From Paulownia fortunei (taxonomy: Eukaryota > Streptophyta > Magnoliopsida > Lamiales > Paulowniaceae): DNA of 64,000 bases. This document shows, piece after piece, positions 11,739 through 24,690 of this stretch. Position numbers and translations under genes: made by a program. The stretch is from the NCBI GenBank assembly GCA_019321725.1, contig CM033116.1:1794642-1858641 (forward strand), read 5' to 3'. The first letter of the stretch is position 1. Each line of letters opens with the position of its first letter. Below the pieces are notes generated by a model. That model saw only the letters and a list, made by a program, of their open reading frames with translations. It had not been told where the DNA came from and searched no databases.

Positions 11739-13472
11739 ATGTCGCGCTCAATTCAGTTCATCTCGAAAAGCATTCCAGGTGATTATTTTGTCTATACATA
11801 TATATGTATATATGGATTTGCATAAAGCATAGCCCACATTCTTGTACAAGGCAGGCGCATTTGCTTTAGTATATTTTTAGGGTTTTATCCTCTAATAACT
11901 CCTGAAGAGTTAGTTTATTCGTTATTTTTCTTCGCGTTTTTGTGGGTTATGTTTTTTTTTGGTTGGTTATAATACCAGTCTGGTTTTTCCGGATGCCTAC
12001 TACGTGTTTGATGAAATGTTTTGTATAAATATTTTCTCTTTACTATTTGCTTAAGAAGTCTAGCAGTTGGCTTGACTTCTTCTTGGACCTCTGCTTTCCG
12101 TTTGTCCCAGGCTGTAGCAGATAATTTTGCTCCTACTCTTGTTTGATCTGATGACGAGATTTTAGTGGGCATCTAGTAATTGATAGAATAAGCTGGGGTT
12201 GTAAGAAGCTACTAACTCTATCTATCATTGATAGAATAAGCTGGGGTTGTAATATCTCTCTTGAGGAGAAGCATATGGATTTGGTTTTTAGCAAGCCTTT
12301 TAACTTGTGCTTTCAGCATTTCCTCCCAGCTGGAAATTGTTTATGCTTCTGACATACTTCCTGATTTCATTGCAGGATATGGGACACCTGATGGAAGATG
12401 TCTTCCCCGCTCAGGAGTTTCTGGAAAAGCAGTTGGCGTATCACATAACTCATCTCGTGGTGACTACACACTCATTTCTGATGTGAAGTTTTTATCTTTG
12501 AGATGTGGTTCTAGGCACACATCCTCTGTATGTAATGCTAGTTCTAGCAATTATAGAAGAAATCCTGATTTCTCTAGGCAAATCAAGCATGGGTTCTCAC
12601 GCAATAGAAATAGGCACAATGAAGAGATAGATGGTTATGAAGACCTTGAAGAATCTGAAGCTTTGACTGCTAAAAATGGACCCTTACTTTCTGTTTCTGG
12701 CACCCAAAAATTTCATGCGACTGCAACTCCGGGTCCTAGGGAAAAGGAGATTGTTGAGTTGTTCCGAAAGGTGCAGGCTCAACTTCGTGAAAGAGCAGCA
12801 ACGAAGGAAGAAAGGAAAGTTGAGGATTCACAAGGAAAAAGCAAAGAAAGTGAGACTGTTGATTCTCTTCTCAAGCTTTTAAGGAAACACTCTGTTCAGC
12901 AAGGGAAGAAAAACACTAACAGTGCCAGGAACAGGGATTTTATCCTGGATCAGCCCGAACAGGTTGAACCATATACTGAAGAGAGTAGCACAATCATCTC
13001 AGACTCTAATAGTACCGTGAAGCATGAGATGCAAGAAAGCCCAAGACCCCATCTTAGCCGGCCAAAATCAAACTTCCATAAGAGATCTCCGGTACCTGAA
13101 ATCAAATTCCAGCCTGTTTATTCTGGGGGCTCTGTTAATTCTGTCTCACAAGACAATTTGGATCATAGTAGAAAGGGGATTAGTTTGGAGCCAGAAGCTG
13201 ATGACATCCATGAAATCAAGATTGAATCTGATGTGGAGCCCCTTTTTTCTGAAGGAAATGTGTTTGACGAGATGTCCGATGATGAAACTTCTGAAATTTA
13301 CAAAAGTGAGCATGAAGATGGAGCAGATGAACACAATACGGTTGAAGCTAGTAATTTGAGTGGAATGAAGCTGATTGAATTGAGAGCTCTTGCCAAGTCC
13401 CGTGGCATGAAAGGATTCTCAAAGTTGAAAAAGAATGAGCTTATCAGGTTGCTGGCTGGGAGCTCAATCTGA
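11739..13472 (+). CDS. RHON1: Rho-N domain protein, chloroplast RNA-binding (RHON1 type)
   Basis: Two coding exons, 11739-11778 and 12376-13472, giving 378 residues. The short first exon encodes MSRSIQFISKSIP and is joined within a glycine codon to GYGTPDGRCLPRSGVSG, which matches by recall the start of RHON1/BP-73-like proteins. The first 60-80 residues are Ser/Arg-rich, as in a plastid transit peptide. A conserved block PGPREKEIVELFRKVQAQL lies near residues 131-150, then a long charged, probably disordered middle, then a Rho-N domain in the last 38 residues (MKLIELRALAKSRGMKGFSK..KNELIRLL). RHON1 binds plastid RNA, assists RNase E in transcript processing and supports transcription termination; this is family knowledge. 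The long open frame continues upstream of 12376 to a TTG but has no ATG, which supports the spliced start. Confidence 0.88.
12179..12252 (+). repeat. Direct repeat in the intron of the Rho-N gene
   Basis: A 26-bp exact repeat (GATAGAATAAGCTGGGG core) at 12179-12204 and 12227-12252, offset 48 bp, i.e. about 1.5 copies of a 48-bp unit. It lies 120-200 bp before the acceptor and duplicates an ACTAAC-like branch-point neighbourhood only once. Confidence 0.85.
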
Positions 13473-15700
13473 TTATGATATCCAGATACTGTGAAGTTCA
13501 AGAAAGAAACACATCTTTAGATTTGTTTATGTTGTCTTTGTTGTTAGGTCTAATGTTTGCCTTTTGCAACATCTCCTCTTTTTCTTACACCCTCCTGAAC
13601 AGCTTTATGCAGGTGGATTGTTGCTCGCATATTCCTCTACTTTTCCCGCTTGCAAGATATATAAGATTTGCCTCATTAGTCTCTCTCTGTCTCTCTGCTG
13701 ATATACCGTTACTTATTTTCTTTTGCTGTCCTGGAGAAGCGACCTCCATAAGAATAGGGTCAATCATTGTGCCTACTGCATGTAAAATGCACGTCGGCTT
13801 CTAAATTGGAAAAAAGAAAAATGGAAACGTAAACCAGAGAATCATAATAAGTAGCTAATCTAACTTCATCCTTCAAAATCTAAGAAGATCTAATAAGAAA
13901 ATGAGAGTGAATGGAATTCGAGTGCTGGGAATTCACTGAATCGGAATTGGGCTGTCCAATTTCATTTATTTTTCTTGGGCTGCTATGCAAAACAGGTTAT
14001 ATTTCTTACACACAGTTAGTGTATAAAATTAGCCAATTCCACAAGCCCAATTTACGCTCTGGGCTCTGTAATTCCACTCCTTGGACTTCTTTATAATCAA
14101 ATTGTCGCACGAATATGTTGCCAAAAAGCTTAAAAATAATTACACAGAGTCTCTTGAGATTTGGCGTAAATATAATTATATTTTTCAGGTTTGGATAATT
14201 ATATATATCCATGGAAAATTAAAGATGAAATTTATTAGTGGAAACTGATGATTTTATTATGAAATGGTTATTTAAATACAATTTATTGATCTTCTGATCA
14301 TCATGTTGTAATTTTGGTACAGGAGCCTGGAGATTTTCATATACCCATCAAGTGGGCCAATTCTTGAATTAGGTAAGCTGCCTTATTACAATTGTCTTTT
14401 GCTGTTGGATAGTGGATAGGTTTCCTCTTTTCTTTTCTTTTCTTTTTAGATTATAAATATAATAACAAGTAAAAAAAGTATATGCACCCATTATGAAACC
14501 CTTTTTTTTTTTTTAGATTATAAATATAATAAACAAGTAAAAAAAGTATATACTCTCATTATGAACCTTGGAATGGATACATCACAATCCACACGCTTTT
14601 GATTTATTTTTTCACAACAAACTATAATATTTTAAATTCTGCACGAAAAAAAAATCTCTCAGATAGAGACAATATTATTTCCATCAATTATAAAATAAAG
14701 GTCCAAGGCGGCTGGTCTCTTAGTGCCCAGAGTAATAATGAAAAGCCGACTTGATCCTTAACTGCAGCATGTGTGTTTTCCCATTTGCACATGTTTTTAT
14801 TTATTTTAAAAAAGAAAACACAGCTGGCACTTATATCTATAATCATTTAGGAAAGATTAAATAAATTGGGATAACAACTCTATATATAAGATGTGACGTG
14901 GAGACTACACTTTTTGGTTGATGTTGACATAAGAAGAGAATTTTGACTTATTTTCTTTACCCTTATCAAACCCAGGTTTAGACTATATATAGAAAATTTT
15001 AATTTAATAATTTAATTTGGTTCAACAAAATTCTTTTCATAATGAATATCATTGCATTGATTTTAAGATAAATAATTTTTTTAAAAGTGAATCTAATATA
15101 TCATAAGTCAAATTCTCCTAAACATTATTAATAATTTTGTAATGTGTATTATATATATATATAAATTTCATCATATATTTATATACATATATATGTTAGT
15201 GTATATTAAAAATAAAAGGTAAGATACGTATCACCGGATGCAATATATTTTAAATTATTTTAATAATTTTATAGATGTTATATTCATATAATTTATTATA
15301 TATATTTATTTAAATATGTGGAAAGTATACATGTTTTAAACCCGTTCAATGCTAATGAACGAATTAGTCCAATTGATGCAAGTAATTTTCCAGATGGCTT
15401 TATAATGGTGAAAACATTACATGGAAGCAGCAAATAATTCCTCCTACCACAGAGGAGGAATTTATCATTTCCTAAAAAAAAAAAAAAAAAAAAAAAAAGG
15501 CACATCCACTCATGGTTCTCTGCAGAATCGTCTCGAACATCATTATTCTTAATCAGTTCATTAGAAAAGGTCCAAACTTTTCTCATGTTCCATCTAATCC
15601 TAAATAGTAAATACAGATTCCTCTCATTCTACTCTCATCTCCAAGAATTTCATCATCTCTAACCCTCTCTAATTACATCATTCTCATTAATTAATTCATC
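13473..15700. other. Spacer between the Rho-N gene and the U-box gene
   Basis: The first 300 bases after the stop look like 3' UTR (less AT-rich, with T-rich and CTCTCTGT stretches). From 13900 the DNA is AT-rich with no supported gene. It contains the duplication at 14443-14566 and an A run at 15475-15498. The stretch 15600-15700 is C/T-rich, as in many plant leaders, and may be the start of the next transcript. Confidence 0.5.
14443..14566. repeat. 67-bp tandem duplication
   Basis: Copy 1 at about 14443-14498 and copy 2 at about 14510-14566, offset 67 bp; both run TTTTTAGATTATAAATATAA, then ACAAGTAAAAAAAGTATAT, then CATTATGAA. Copy 2 has one extra A and a few substitutions. Non-coding. Confidence 0.8.
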
Positions 15701-18131
15701 CTCACAACCAACAAATTTGCAGCTATTAAAGGGGCCCGCAAAATTTAACCCCCTCTTCTTTCTTCTTTTTTAAGCCTCCCTTAATATTTGTTGTGTTTTC
15801 GAGCTCTCTACTCTCTCTGAAATGAAGCATAGTGGAGAGGCTTGGCAAGAATTCTGCGAAAAGAAGCAAAGAAGCAAAGGGATCTGTTTTCTTGGATTTT
15901 GCTTCTAATTCTTGAAGACTGATAGATGAAAAACATGTGATTTTTATATTTAAGCCTAAGTTTTTTTTTTGGGACTTCATCAAGATCTGTTTTTGTCTCC
16001 ATTATTCAATCTTCTTGCTTAAAGGCACAACTGTACAGGTGGGTTTTTTTTATCCAACTTTCAATGATTTACTTTAATTTCATGAATTAAGTAAAAAAAA
16101 TAAAAAACTGCACTATATAGAATTTGTGAATATGGAAAGGAGATGGACATCTGTTGGATTTTTGTGCTCGTTCTTGAATGTATTGCATTTCAGGTTGTTA
16201 AAACAGAGTGGCTTAAGTCAAATTAGGCTGTGGGAAATTATGAAGACTTCCTTCTCCCTTGTATGTGTGGTCTGATCGGTATCACTCTTTTTTTCTTGAC
16301 AAATGAAAACTGCTTTTGTTTCTTGAAGAGTTTGTCTTTAGTTTTTGGCATGCTAAGTCTGAAAAGAAAAATTCCTAACGTGAAACTTTTAAAAGTTTTG
16401 GAGGCATGCAGCTGGGAATTGGCTTATATGTTTCTTACTTTGATTGTGGGAATATTTCCTTTTTCTTTTTGTTCCCTTTAAATTTGGCTAGTGGCGTAAT
16501 TTCTTACCTACTTTCGTCACATGTGTGTCATACTGTTGCTGAAAAGAAACTTACTCGAATGCTAAAGAAAAGATGAAAGTTCTCAGTAGTCTTTGCCTCT
16601 ATTCTAATATGCCATTGAAATAATTGCATCTGAGCTTGCTGCGATATTATTCAAGGAATGATTATGAGAAAGTGAAACATGCCTTGGTATGGATTTTGTT
16701 ACATTTTTCAATCTTATTTTTTTCTCCTTTTTGGTTTCAAGAAATTAATTGTTAACATGGAGAGATTATATATATGCCTGCTGCATTTGTTTTCTCAAGT
16801 TTACTTGTGATAAGTGTAAGTCTTTGGCAGTCTAGTCTTGCTATAGCTGCCAATTTCACTTTCATGTTATTATGTTCTCCAGTGGTTGACTTGTTTTCAT
16901 GTCGTCCTTCTTAACCGTTAAAATAGTCATTTGGTAATCACTGCTGGTGCTGAAAAGTCTCATTCTTTGCAATGGGAAAATTTATATCTGAAAGACTATC
17001 TCATTGACTAAAGTCCAGCCAACAAATGCATCTTTTTTTATTGTAGTTATTTAATTACATTTTGGCTGATGTCGCCTTTTAATGTGATTATATAATCTTG
17101 GATATTAAGTTGCATTTGCAGTGGCTTCTGCAATAGAATATTCATATTGTCGCTTACATGTTCCTTTGGATGAACTTTCAAGACACCATAGAACATTCTA
17201 ATTGATTACTTGTCTAGGTCTGGACAACTATTCTATAAAAATAAGCTTTTTGGAGTTTATTTTGACATGTACATGATGGAATGTATCTTGTAAATTTATT
17301 AACATATTAATTGCCTCTTCAAGAACTGGTATGTGTCTTTGCTTGACGTACCCAGATTGCCACAAGAGATGAAATTGTAAATTTTGCTGGTTGACTGAAG
17401 CTGGGAAGAGGGAGGTCTGTGCAAACATATTTTTCCATGGGGTGGGGTGTATGAATTCCTGCCTCCTTGTGAAATGATTCTGGAGTCATCTATGTTTGGG
17501 ATGAACTTTACCTGATAAAGGTTCCATTTGATTCTTAAATATTTTCAGGAGGAGTTTTATTTGTTTAAAATGTTGCTGTCATCATGGACTACTTGTGGCG
17601 GATATAAGCAAATTACCTGCTAAATGCAATTTTTTTGCATTTTCTGTCCTGATACACCTTTATGCTCCATTTCGCACAGTTCTATCATCTTTCATTTTTA
17701 TATCGCTGGAAATAATTGTTTTTAGAACTTGACTTATGCACTCCTGCATCCCTGATTCTGCAAGTTCACTAGGGTAGTGGATTCTTTATGAGTGTTAGAT
17801 ATGTTTCCTATGTCTTTCCTAGTTGTTGGACCAGATGAGGAACTTTTTTTAGTTAAATTATACACTGGAGTTAACTAGAATCAACTTACCTTGCTGAAAG
17901 TATAATGAACTAAGTGAATAGTAAAATTACATTACTTGTGCTTTAAACCAAAGAAATGCCTGAATCAAATTGTAACCCCGAAAGCATTCTTGAGGTCATT
18001 TTGTAACCATCTGACCATTTTCTACCATTTCCATCTCTATCAGTTTGGATTATTTAAATCCTAATTGTTCTTCCTTTTGAAATCTCATTTTCTAGTTTGA
18101 TAAGTCATTTTCTGACTATTTTAACAGGTCA
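15701..18131 (+). other. Probable leader exon and long 5' UTR intron of the U-box gene
   Basis: A C/T-rich region from about 15720 leads to a good donor at 16036 (CTGTACAG then gtgggt). The coding exon is preceded by an acceptor at 18126-18127 (TTTTAACAG) only four bases before the ATG. The 2 kb between is T-rich with no coding ORF, as expected of an intron. The leader is therefore probably non-coding and spliced, but the exact exon borders and the transcription start are inferred. Confidence 0.4.
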
Positions 18132-21100
18132 ATGGACTTAGCATCATTAAGATACCTTATTAACGGTATTTCACGATTCATTCATCTGGTAACTTGTCGT
18201 GTATCAAAGACAATGCCAGCTGAGAAGGATTACAGAAGTATAGCTTCTCTCTTGAAGCATTTGAAACCATTGCTTGACGATGTTGCTGATCAAAAAGCTC
18301 CTCCAGATGAAGCTTTGTCTAAAGAGTGTGAAGAGTTGGATATAGCTGTGAATGAGGCTAGACAATTCCTTGAGAAATGGTCTCCAAGGATGAGCAAGAT
18401 TCTTTGTGTGAGTAACTTCAGATTGAACATGGCCTTACCTTTCCCTTGTTTCCTTTTCGCAGAAATATGAATCTTGAAAAATATTGCTTTATCATAGGAA
18501 CCAATACCCTAAAACTTTGTTATCGACAATGACCTACCATAATAAATAACAATCCAGTATGATTCTAAACATTAATATGAATTTAGTGATGTTTTGAATT
18601 CTTCAATAGTTTTGACAAATGTCCTTGTACTCCATTAATTATAAATTTCAGGAACTGCAGAGTAAGCCATTGGTCCTGAAACTTCAAATATCATCAGTCA
18701 GGCTGTCTTGCATTTTATGTGGACTATTTGAATCATCGCCAACTACTTCGAGTCTATCTAATGCTCAGGTAAGGATACAGTTGCTATAGTATCTTGCTGT
18801 GTGTCCTGCATTTGCTAACCCTTTCGTGTGATAAGCTTGTTCATCTCATATTGCCATTTTATTTCTGTATTCCCATTGTTCCTCTTTGCATATGGAGGTA
18901 CTTGCATTTGCATCTCTATGACACTACTAGCTAAGCTGCATCTGATGATACCAAAAGAATATCTGATTGAATTCTGTTCCAGTTCTGTATGCAGGAATCT
19001 CAAAATTTGAAGCTAGGAAAACTATCAGAACACATAGAAGAGATTCTTAAAATCCAGAAAGAAGGGAAAATTCCTGGTGTTGAATGTCTTATGATGATTA
19101 TTGAATCCCTTAACTTAAGATCAAATCAAGACCTCTTGAGTGAGTTTATTGCAGTTGAAAAGGAGAGACAGAAAGCTGAGGACAACAAAATAAAAGGGGA
19201 TTTAGATCAAATTTCTCAAACTGTTGATCTGATGTCTCATATTCGTGATTGTGTGGTTAAGCTTGAGAACTTTAAGGCCATAAATGGTTTGCAGATTCCT
19301 TCGTATTTCCGCTGTCCATTATCTTTGGAACTCATGTTGGATCCTGTAATTGTTGCTTCTGGTCAAACTTATGAGCGGGCTGCCATTCAGAAGTGGTTGG
19401 ATCATGGACCACTGACATGCCCCAGAACTGGTAACACTCTCGCCCACAAGAATCTCATCCCCAATTATACAGTGAAAGCTCTCATAGCAAATTGGTGCAA
19501 GATAAACAAAGTAGAGCTCTCCAGTACGACCGATAATGCAGATATACTCTCAGTTCAATGTCATTGTGAGCACAATAATGGTGAAGATGATCTTCAATTT
19601 CCTCTACAAATGAGAGATTCTACATCCAGATCCTCACTTGAAGTTGGACATGGTTTTGAGACTCTGAAGGTCAATGTTTCTCCTGGCCTTAATGAAGAAG
19701 GTAATTGTGTTTTCAGGGAGAAATTTCATCAATCATCTCCTGAACATTCATATGCACATAGCAGGAGTGAATCAGCATCAAGTGCCGTTTCCAGCATTGA
19801 TTATCTCCCGACGGCACCAACTGAAATTTCCAGAATATCTAGTAAGCAGGATGATGCAGGTTATAGATCCGGGGATACAACATCTTCCTCTCCATCAAAT
19901 AAAATCTCTGGATCATCATCTCCTTCTTTATCAGGAAAACAGTATAACAGCAGCAAAACAATAGCTGAAATGGATATGAATGGTAGCGATAACCCATCTA
20001 GAACACTCTCGTTTTCATCTGATTCATGGTCTAATGAATTGACTACTACTTCACATGTGGAAAAACTCATTAAAAACTTGAAGAGTGCATCAACTGAGCT
20101 GCAAACTACTGCTGCAGGAGAGATACGGTTTCTTGCAAAGTATAATATGGAGAATCGCTTCATTATAAGCCAATGTGGGGCTATTGCCCCATTAATTTCT
20201 CTGTTGCACTCGGACGTCGAGCTGATCCAAGAGCATGCAGTCACTGCACTTCTAAATTTATCAATTAATGAAAAAATCAAGGCTAGGATTGCAGAAGAAG
20301 GTGCTCTGGAGCCACTTATCCATGTTTTGAGAACTGGAAATGCAGGGGCCACAGAGAATGCTTCAGCTGCTCTTTTTAGCCTCTCACTTTTGGATGAGTA
20401 CAGGATAAAGATAGGTCGATCAGGTGCAGTTAAAGTGTTGGTTGATCTTTTACGATCAGGTACTGTCAGAGGAATGAAAGATGCTGCAACTGCCTTATTT
20501 AACCTATCTATATTTCATGAAAATAAAGCTCGGATAGTTCAAGCAGGAGCAGTTAAGTATTTGGTTAGGTTGATGGACTCTGCAGCAGAAATGGTTGACA
20601 AAGCTGTCGCACTTCTTGCAAATTTGTCTACAATCACAGAAGGATGCTCAGCTATTGCTCAAGAGGGGGGCATACCAATACTTGTTGAGATTGTTGAGAC
20701 AGGATCTAAAAGAGGAAAGGAAAATGCTGCCTCAATACTGTTGCAGCTGTGCATTAACAGTCCCAAATATTGTCGGAGTGTTTTGCAAGAAGGAGCTGTT
20801 CCACCTCTTGTCTCATTGTCTCTGTCTGGCACTCCTAGAGCTAAGGAAAAAGTATGTGGTTCCATTCATCTCATGATCGTTTGTTATATCTTTGTACATG
20901 CTGTTCTTTATGCACACTGTATGCTGTAGTTCTATGCTTATTTGATCCTGTAACTTATTAGATTGTTTCCAAGGGATTTATAAACTCAACCTCTATCTGT
21001 TGGTATATTTTTTGGCTTTGATTTTTATAATCCTTCCATAAATAGCATTGTTATGGATATAGTAACCTTTTTTCTGGTTGTTCCTTATTTTGAAGCAGGC

Positions 21101-21161
21101 TCAACAGCTTCTTAGTCACTTCCGTAACCAGCGAGAAAGTGCCATCGCAAGGGGGAGATGA
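18132..21161 (+). CDS. PUB3: U-box/ARM-repeat E3 ubiquitin ligase (PUB3 type)
   Basis: Four coding exons: 18132-18407, 18652-18768, 18995-20851 and 21099-21161, all in phase 0, giving 770 residues. An N-terminal UND-type helical region (about 1-220) precedes a U-box at about 232-306 (seen: IPSYFRCPLSLELMLDPVIV, SGQTYERAAIQKWL, CPRTGNTL). A Ser-rich linker follows. From about 486 to 765 there is a row of ARM repeats (seen: QEHAVTALLNLSI, ENASAALFSLSLL, KDAATALFNLSIF, VDKAVALLANLS, KENAASILLQLC). The C-terminus reads AQQLLSHFRNQRE. U-box proteins recruit ubiquitin-loaded E2 enzymes and the ARM repeats bind substrates or receptor kinases. By recall the N-terminus and linker match Arabidopsis PUB3 (760 residues) better than PUB2 or PUB4. 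Reading on past the third exon would give a false C-terminus of about 25 residues. The substrate cannot be told from sequence. Confidence 0.92.
21093..21098 (+). promoter_or_regulatory. NAGNAG tandem splice acceptor
   Basis: The last intron of the U-box gene ends in AAGCAG before GCTCAACAG. Using the upstream AG would insert one Gln before the conserved AQQLLSHF end. The downstream AG fits the family better. Confidence 0.5.
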
Positions 21162-22826
21162 TGAAAGGAATAGATAATTTATCCATGATTGTTTTCTTTT
21201 GCTGATTCCATTGGCTATTATAGGTAAAAGTTTTGTCGGCGGAGGTTTAAAGATATCATTTCCTTTAGCAATCGTATATCTGTTGCAACCATCTCGTGTG
21301 ACATGCATATAGAATTAGACCTTTTCTTTCTTTGGAGCTCCACTATTGGCTGTTGCTGTCACTGAGGTTTTGACTTGTGATTCCTTTGTTCTTTACTACA
21401 CTAAATGCGAGTAGTTTGTACAGTAGTTCGTATAAATGCTTGAACTCTTTTACAACGTTTTTGCTAATTTTTATGGTATGCGCCTATGATGTGCACCATA
21501 CATTGAATTATCACAAGATTGCTAGTGCCGGACATTGAGGCCTTCTATATTCATGGGGATAAGTAACTGCTAAAACCATTGGTGCTCCTTTATCTGATCA
21601 CCGATCACCACATATTTTTGGAGCAGTGTGATGGAAGTTGTCCATAATTTCCTGCTATCGTAAGTCAAGTAAATTATAGGGTTCATAGCAGATTCATTTT
21701 AGCTTCAAATCTGACACTTATGTTTTTGTCTTCTTGTTTTCGCTACTCACGACAAGTCTCTCAAAATTGCTAAAAGCTTGTTGAATGATTTTATGCTCAA
21801 TTTTTCACACTTTTTAGATGCTGGAGTGAAAAAATTCAGAACAATTAGATACTTTGTTTCGGATCCCCTCTGCTGTAATGTTTCCTGTTGTACATTTCAG
21901 CTATCTGGGGGTATAATGGCCCTGTTGGGAGCCATTTATTCCTCTTCTTTTGCAGGAAGGGATCCCTGGACTTGCCAAGATTACTTATATTTGAATGATG
22001 ATCTTTTTACCGAGAGGCATTGACAATCTATTTCGGTAAGGGAAAAAGGTTTTGGAGATGGATGAGGCTCCCTCCCTCCATCATTTCTCAGCAAGCTAAT
22101 CTATGACTGTAAATTCTTTTATTATCTGTTGCAGCCAAGGTAGTGAAACTACGTATCTTCAGAAATAGAGCAGAAACCAGGGAACATTTTATCGTGTGTT
22201 CGATCCTGATTTCTACTTTTATATTATTTTTTATAATTATGAGGCCTAATACATTTTCCGTACGCTGAGGGGAGTCGGTAGTGCTGAACAAGTTTAAGAT
22301 CATTGGACTTGAGGTTTTACCATCCCATAGGTGCAATAGAGCGACTGTCCTCTTATGAAAAATCAGGAAATAATCCCTTGTGGGTCTATCTGTTTCTTAT
22401 TTAGGGGATGATTTGATATCCAAACCGATTTTAGGGATCCTTAAAATTTTTATAGATTCTAGATCTGTCAGACCTGACGGATAAATTCGTTAAATTTACT
22501 AAACTTGTTTTATAATTTAAAAAATATTATTTTTTTTTAAAAAATAATACTGTTAATTTTTTTTAAAAAAATCTATTTTTATTAAAAATGAAATAAGTTG
22601 TGTCTCGGATCGAATTTGAAAATAAAAAAAATTAAAATTTAATTTAAATTCATTTGTACTATTAAAATCGATTTTAATCGATATGAGTCTGGATTTGAAG
22701 TCGTGCTGCTTGGACCTGCTTATTGCCATGTAGTTGTTGGCAAGGAAACAGTGATCAATAGTGATAGAGTAATGGCTGCTCTTTCCTATAGTTAAATTTT
22801 CCCAACACTTGAAATACGTATTAGGA

Positions 22827-22828
<2 letters not shown>
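21162..22828. other. 3' flank of the U-box gene and spacer
   Basis: The first 1.2 kb (to about 22380) is only moderately AT-rich and may be a long or spliced 3' UTR; several polypyrimidine-AG sites exist but no coding exon can be supported. From about 22450 it turns strongly AT-rich. Confidence 0.4.

Positions 22829-22860
<32 letters not shown>
22829..22860. repeat. (AC)16 microsatellite
   Basis: A perfect 32-bp AC dinucleotide run, likely length-polymorphic. Non-coding surroundings. Confidence 0.95.
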
Positions 22861-22864
<4 letters not shown>

Positions 22865-24690
22865 GTCAGCATTGTGAACTTGTATAATAATGGTTGTCCA
22901 AATTAGGGATGTATTTAGTTTACTGTAAATGGGTTCGTCATAAGTATATATACACATACATACATATATTTATATATATGTAAGTCGCGTGAAACAAGAA
23001 AGTTGTGTGGTCCATACATTTGTTGGGGGAAATTCTATGTAATACGGGGAGTAATGCTGTTAGTACTTAAGTATTTATCTTAAAATACTTAAATATTTGA
23101 AAGCCATATATACATAAAACAATAAAATGCATTGAGAATGAGATCATTACACAGTGTGTCATAAACATGCTAAGTAATTCGTTTTTAACGTTAGTTTTTT
23201 TAGGACAAAATAGAATACTCATTACTCCTAATTAAAGTTGAGAAATTGTACCTAATGCTAAGGTTCTAGTTAGTCAAATGAAGATTCGGCATTATGAATT
23301 TTTAGTTAAAAATTATGAGGAAAAAAATTAGTAAAAAAATATAAAAATGAATAATATATGAATTTGTAAATGTAGGAATAAAATATAAATGAAAAATAAT
23401 TTTTTGAAAGCAAAAATATAATTTATTTTGATAATATTTGTATATATATTGTGCTTGTATTTATTTTTTATATTATATAAAAATAATTTTATATGTATGT
23501 TTTACATTATTTGGTTTATAATTATGATACAATTTAAAGATAATTGTTTTATAATAATTAGTATTATAAATTTGTTAGAATGGTGTTAATTCGTCAAGTA
23601 TTATACAAAATAAATATAATATGTGTATTAAACTTTACACCTCAAAAATATCATTTGATAAGTTCAAAATATGTATAAAAAACAAAAATATTTTTTAATT
23701 ATTCATAAGTATAATTGTAAAATAGTATCTTGATTTTGGTAATAATTAAAGCCATTATAAAAAACATGAAAGTAGCATGAAATGCTGGTGGAGGTGGAAT
23801 AGGTAACGCTGAATTAAGCTGTGCATTTTTCAAGGAAAAAGAGGAGAGAAAATGAAGGTTGGCCTCTTTTGATGTTGTCTAGACATTGATTGGAGGGAAT
23901 GATAGAAGAATTATCTCCACGTGTGTACTTTTAAACTGATCCTTACTCTTCTCTATGTACGCAATTATTAAAAATCTCGATATATTTAGTTTTAATTAAG
24001 GAAACTTGATTTTGGAATTCATGCTTTTTGTCTTCTCCATTAGAAGCATATGATGTTTAATTTGGGACCTCAAAACCGGGACATTATTATAAACACGGTT
24101 TTTTTTTTTTTTTAACCTAGTTAACAAAAGAGTGATCCATTTTTGGGACGTTGTTGAGAAAATCGAGACAAATCAATTTGCTTATGTTTGATAATTTTAT
24201 GTTATTTTCTGTTGATTTTATACTTCTATTTGATTTAAATGATATTATCTATACTTCAAGAATTTTAAAGTTTATACTTATATTTGTTTGGAAAAAACAA
24301 ATGCAAGAAAATTTGTCGTTTTGTCTTTAGGAAAACAATTACATTTTAAAGAAATGATTAATTTCATGCAAACATTTTAGTTAGCTCCTTGTTCTTTTTA
24401 GATCAAAGCGACCAGTAATCTAAATTAAACCTACCTAACAATTATGGCTAAGCAACAAAATCCACTTAATGCCAACTACTTAAATACGATCAAACTATTT
24501 TCACTAAATCCAGATAAAAGGATTAGCCCAAAAACTAATAATTAAGAGAAGGGCAACACTCCTCAAAACGTTTATTATGAAAATTCTGTGTAATACCATT
24601 TCCTAGTATTAGTGTTTTAATTTCTTATCATTCTCAAATCCTCACATGGATGTGTAAAATCCATGCGCATAGAAATTTCTTAGAAACACT
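22861..24690. other. Gene-free AT-rich DNA
   Basis: Nothing coding is seen. Very AT-rich, with A/T runs such as the T run at 24101-24113. The sequence around 23280-23720 is over three-quarters A/T by eye. Confidence 0.5.

Noticed and set aside
11644..11832. 62-residue ORF overlapping the first Rho-N exon
   Set aside because: It is in a different frame from the supported start and resembles nothing; at most a possible upstream ORF if the transcript starts that far left.
11915..12172. 85-residue antisense ORF inside the Rho-N intron
   Set aside because: No start context, domain or splice support; it lies wholly within the intron on the opposite strand.
12261..12375. Upstream extension of the Rho-N frame (WIWFLASLLTCAF...)
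   Set aside because: It begins at a TTG, not ATG, in intron sequence; the spliced start at 11739 gives the expected family N-terminus.
20852..20929. Read-through C-terminus of the U-box protein past 20851
   Set aside because: It follows a good donor (gtatgt), and the spliced last exon gives the conserved AQQLLSHFRNQRE end.
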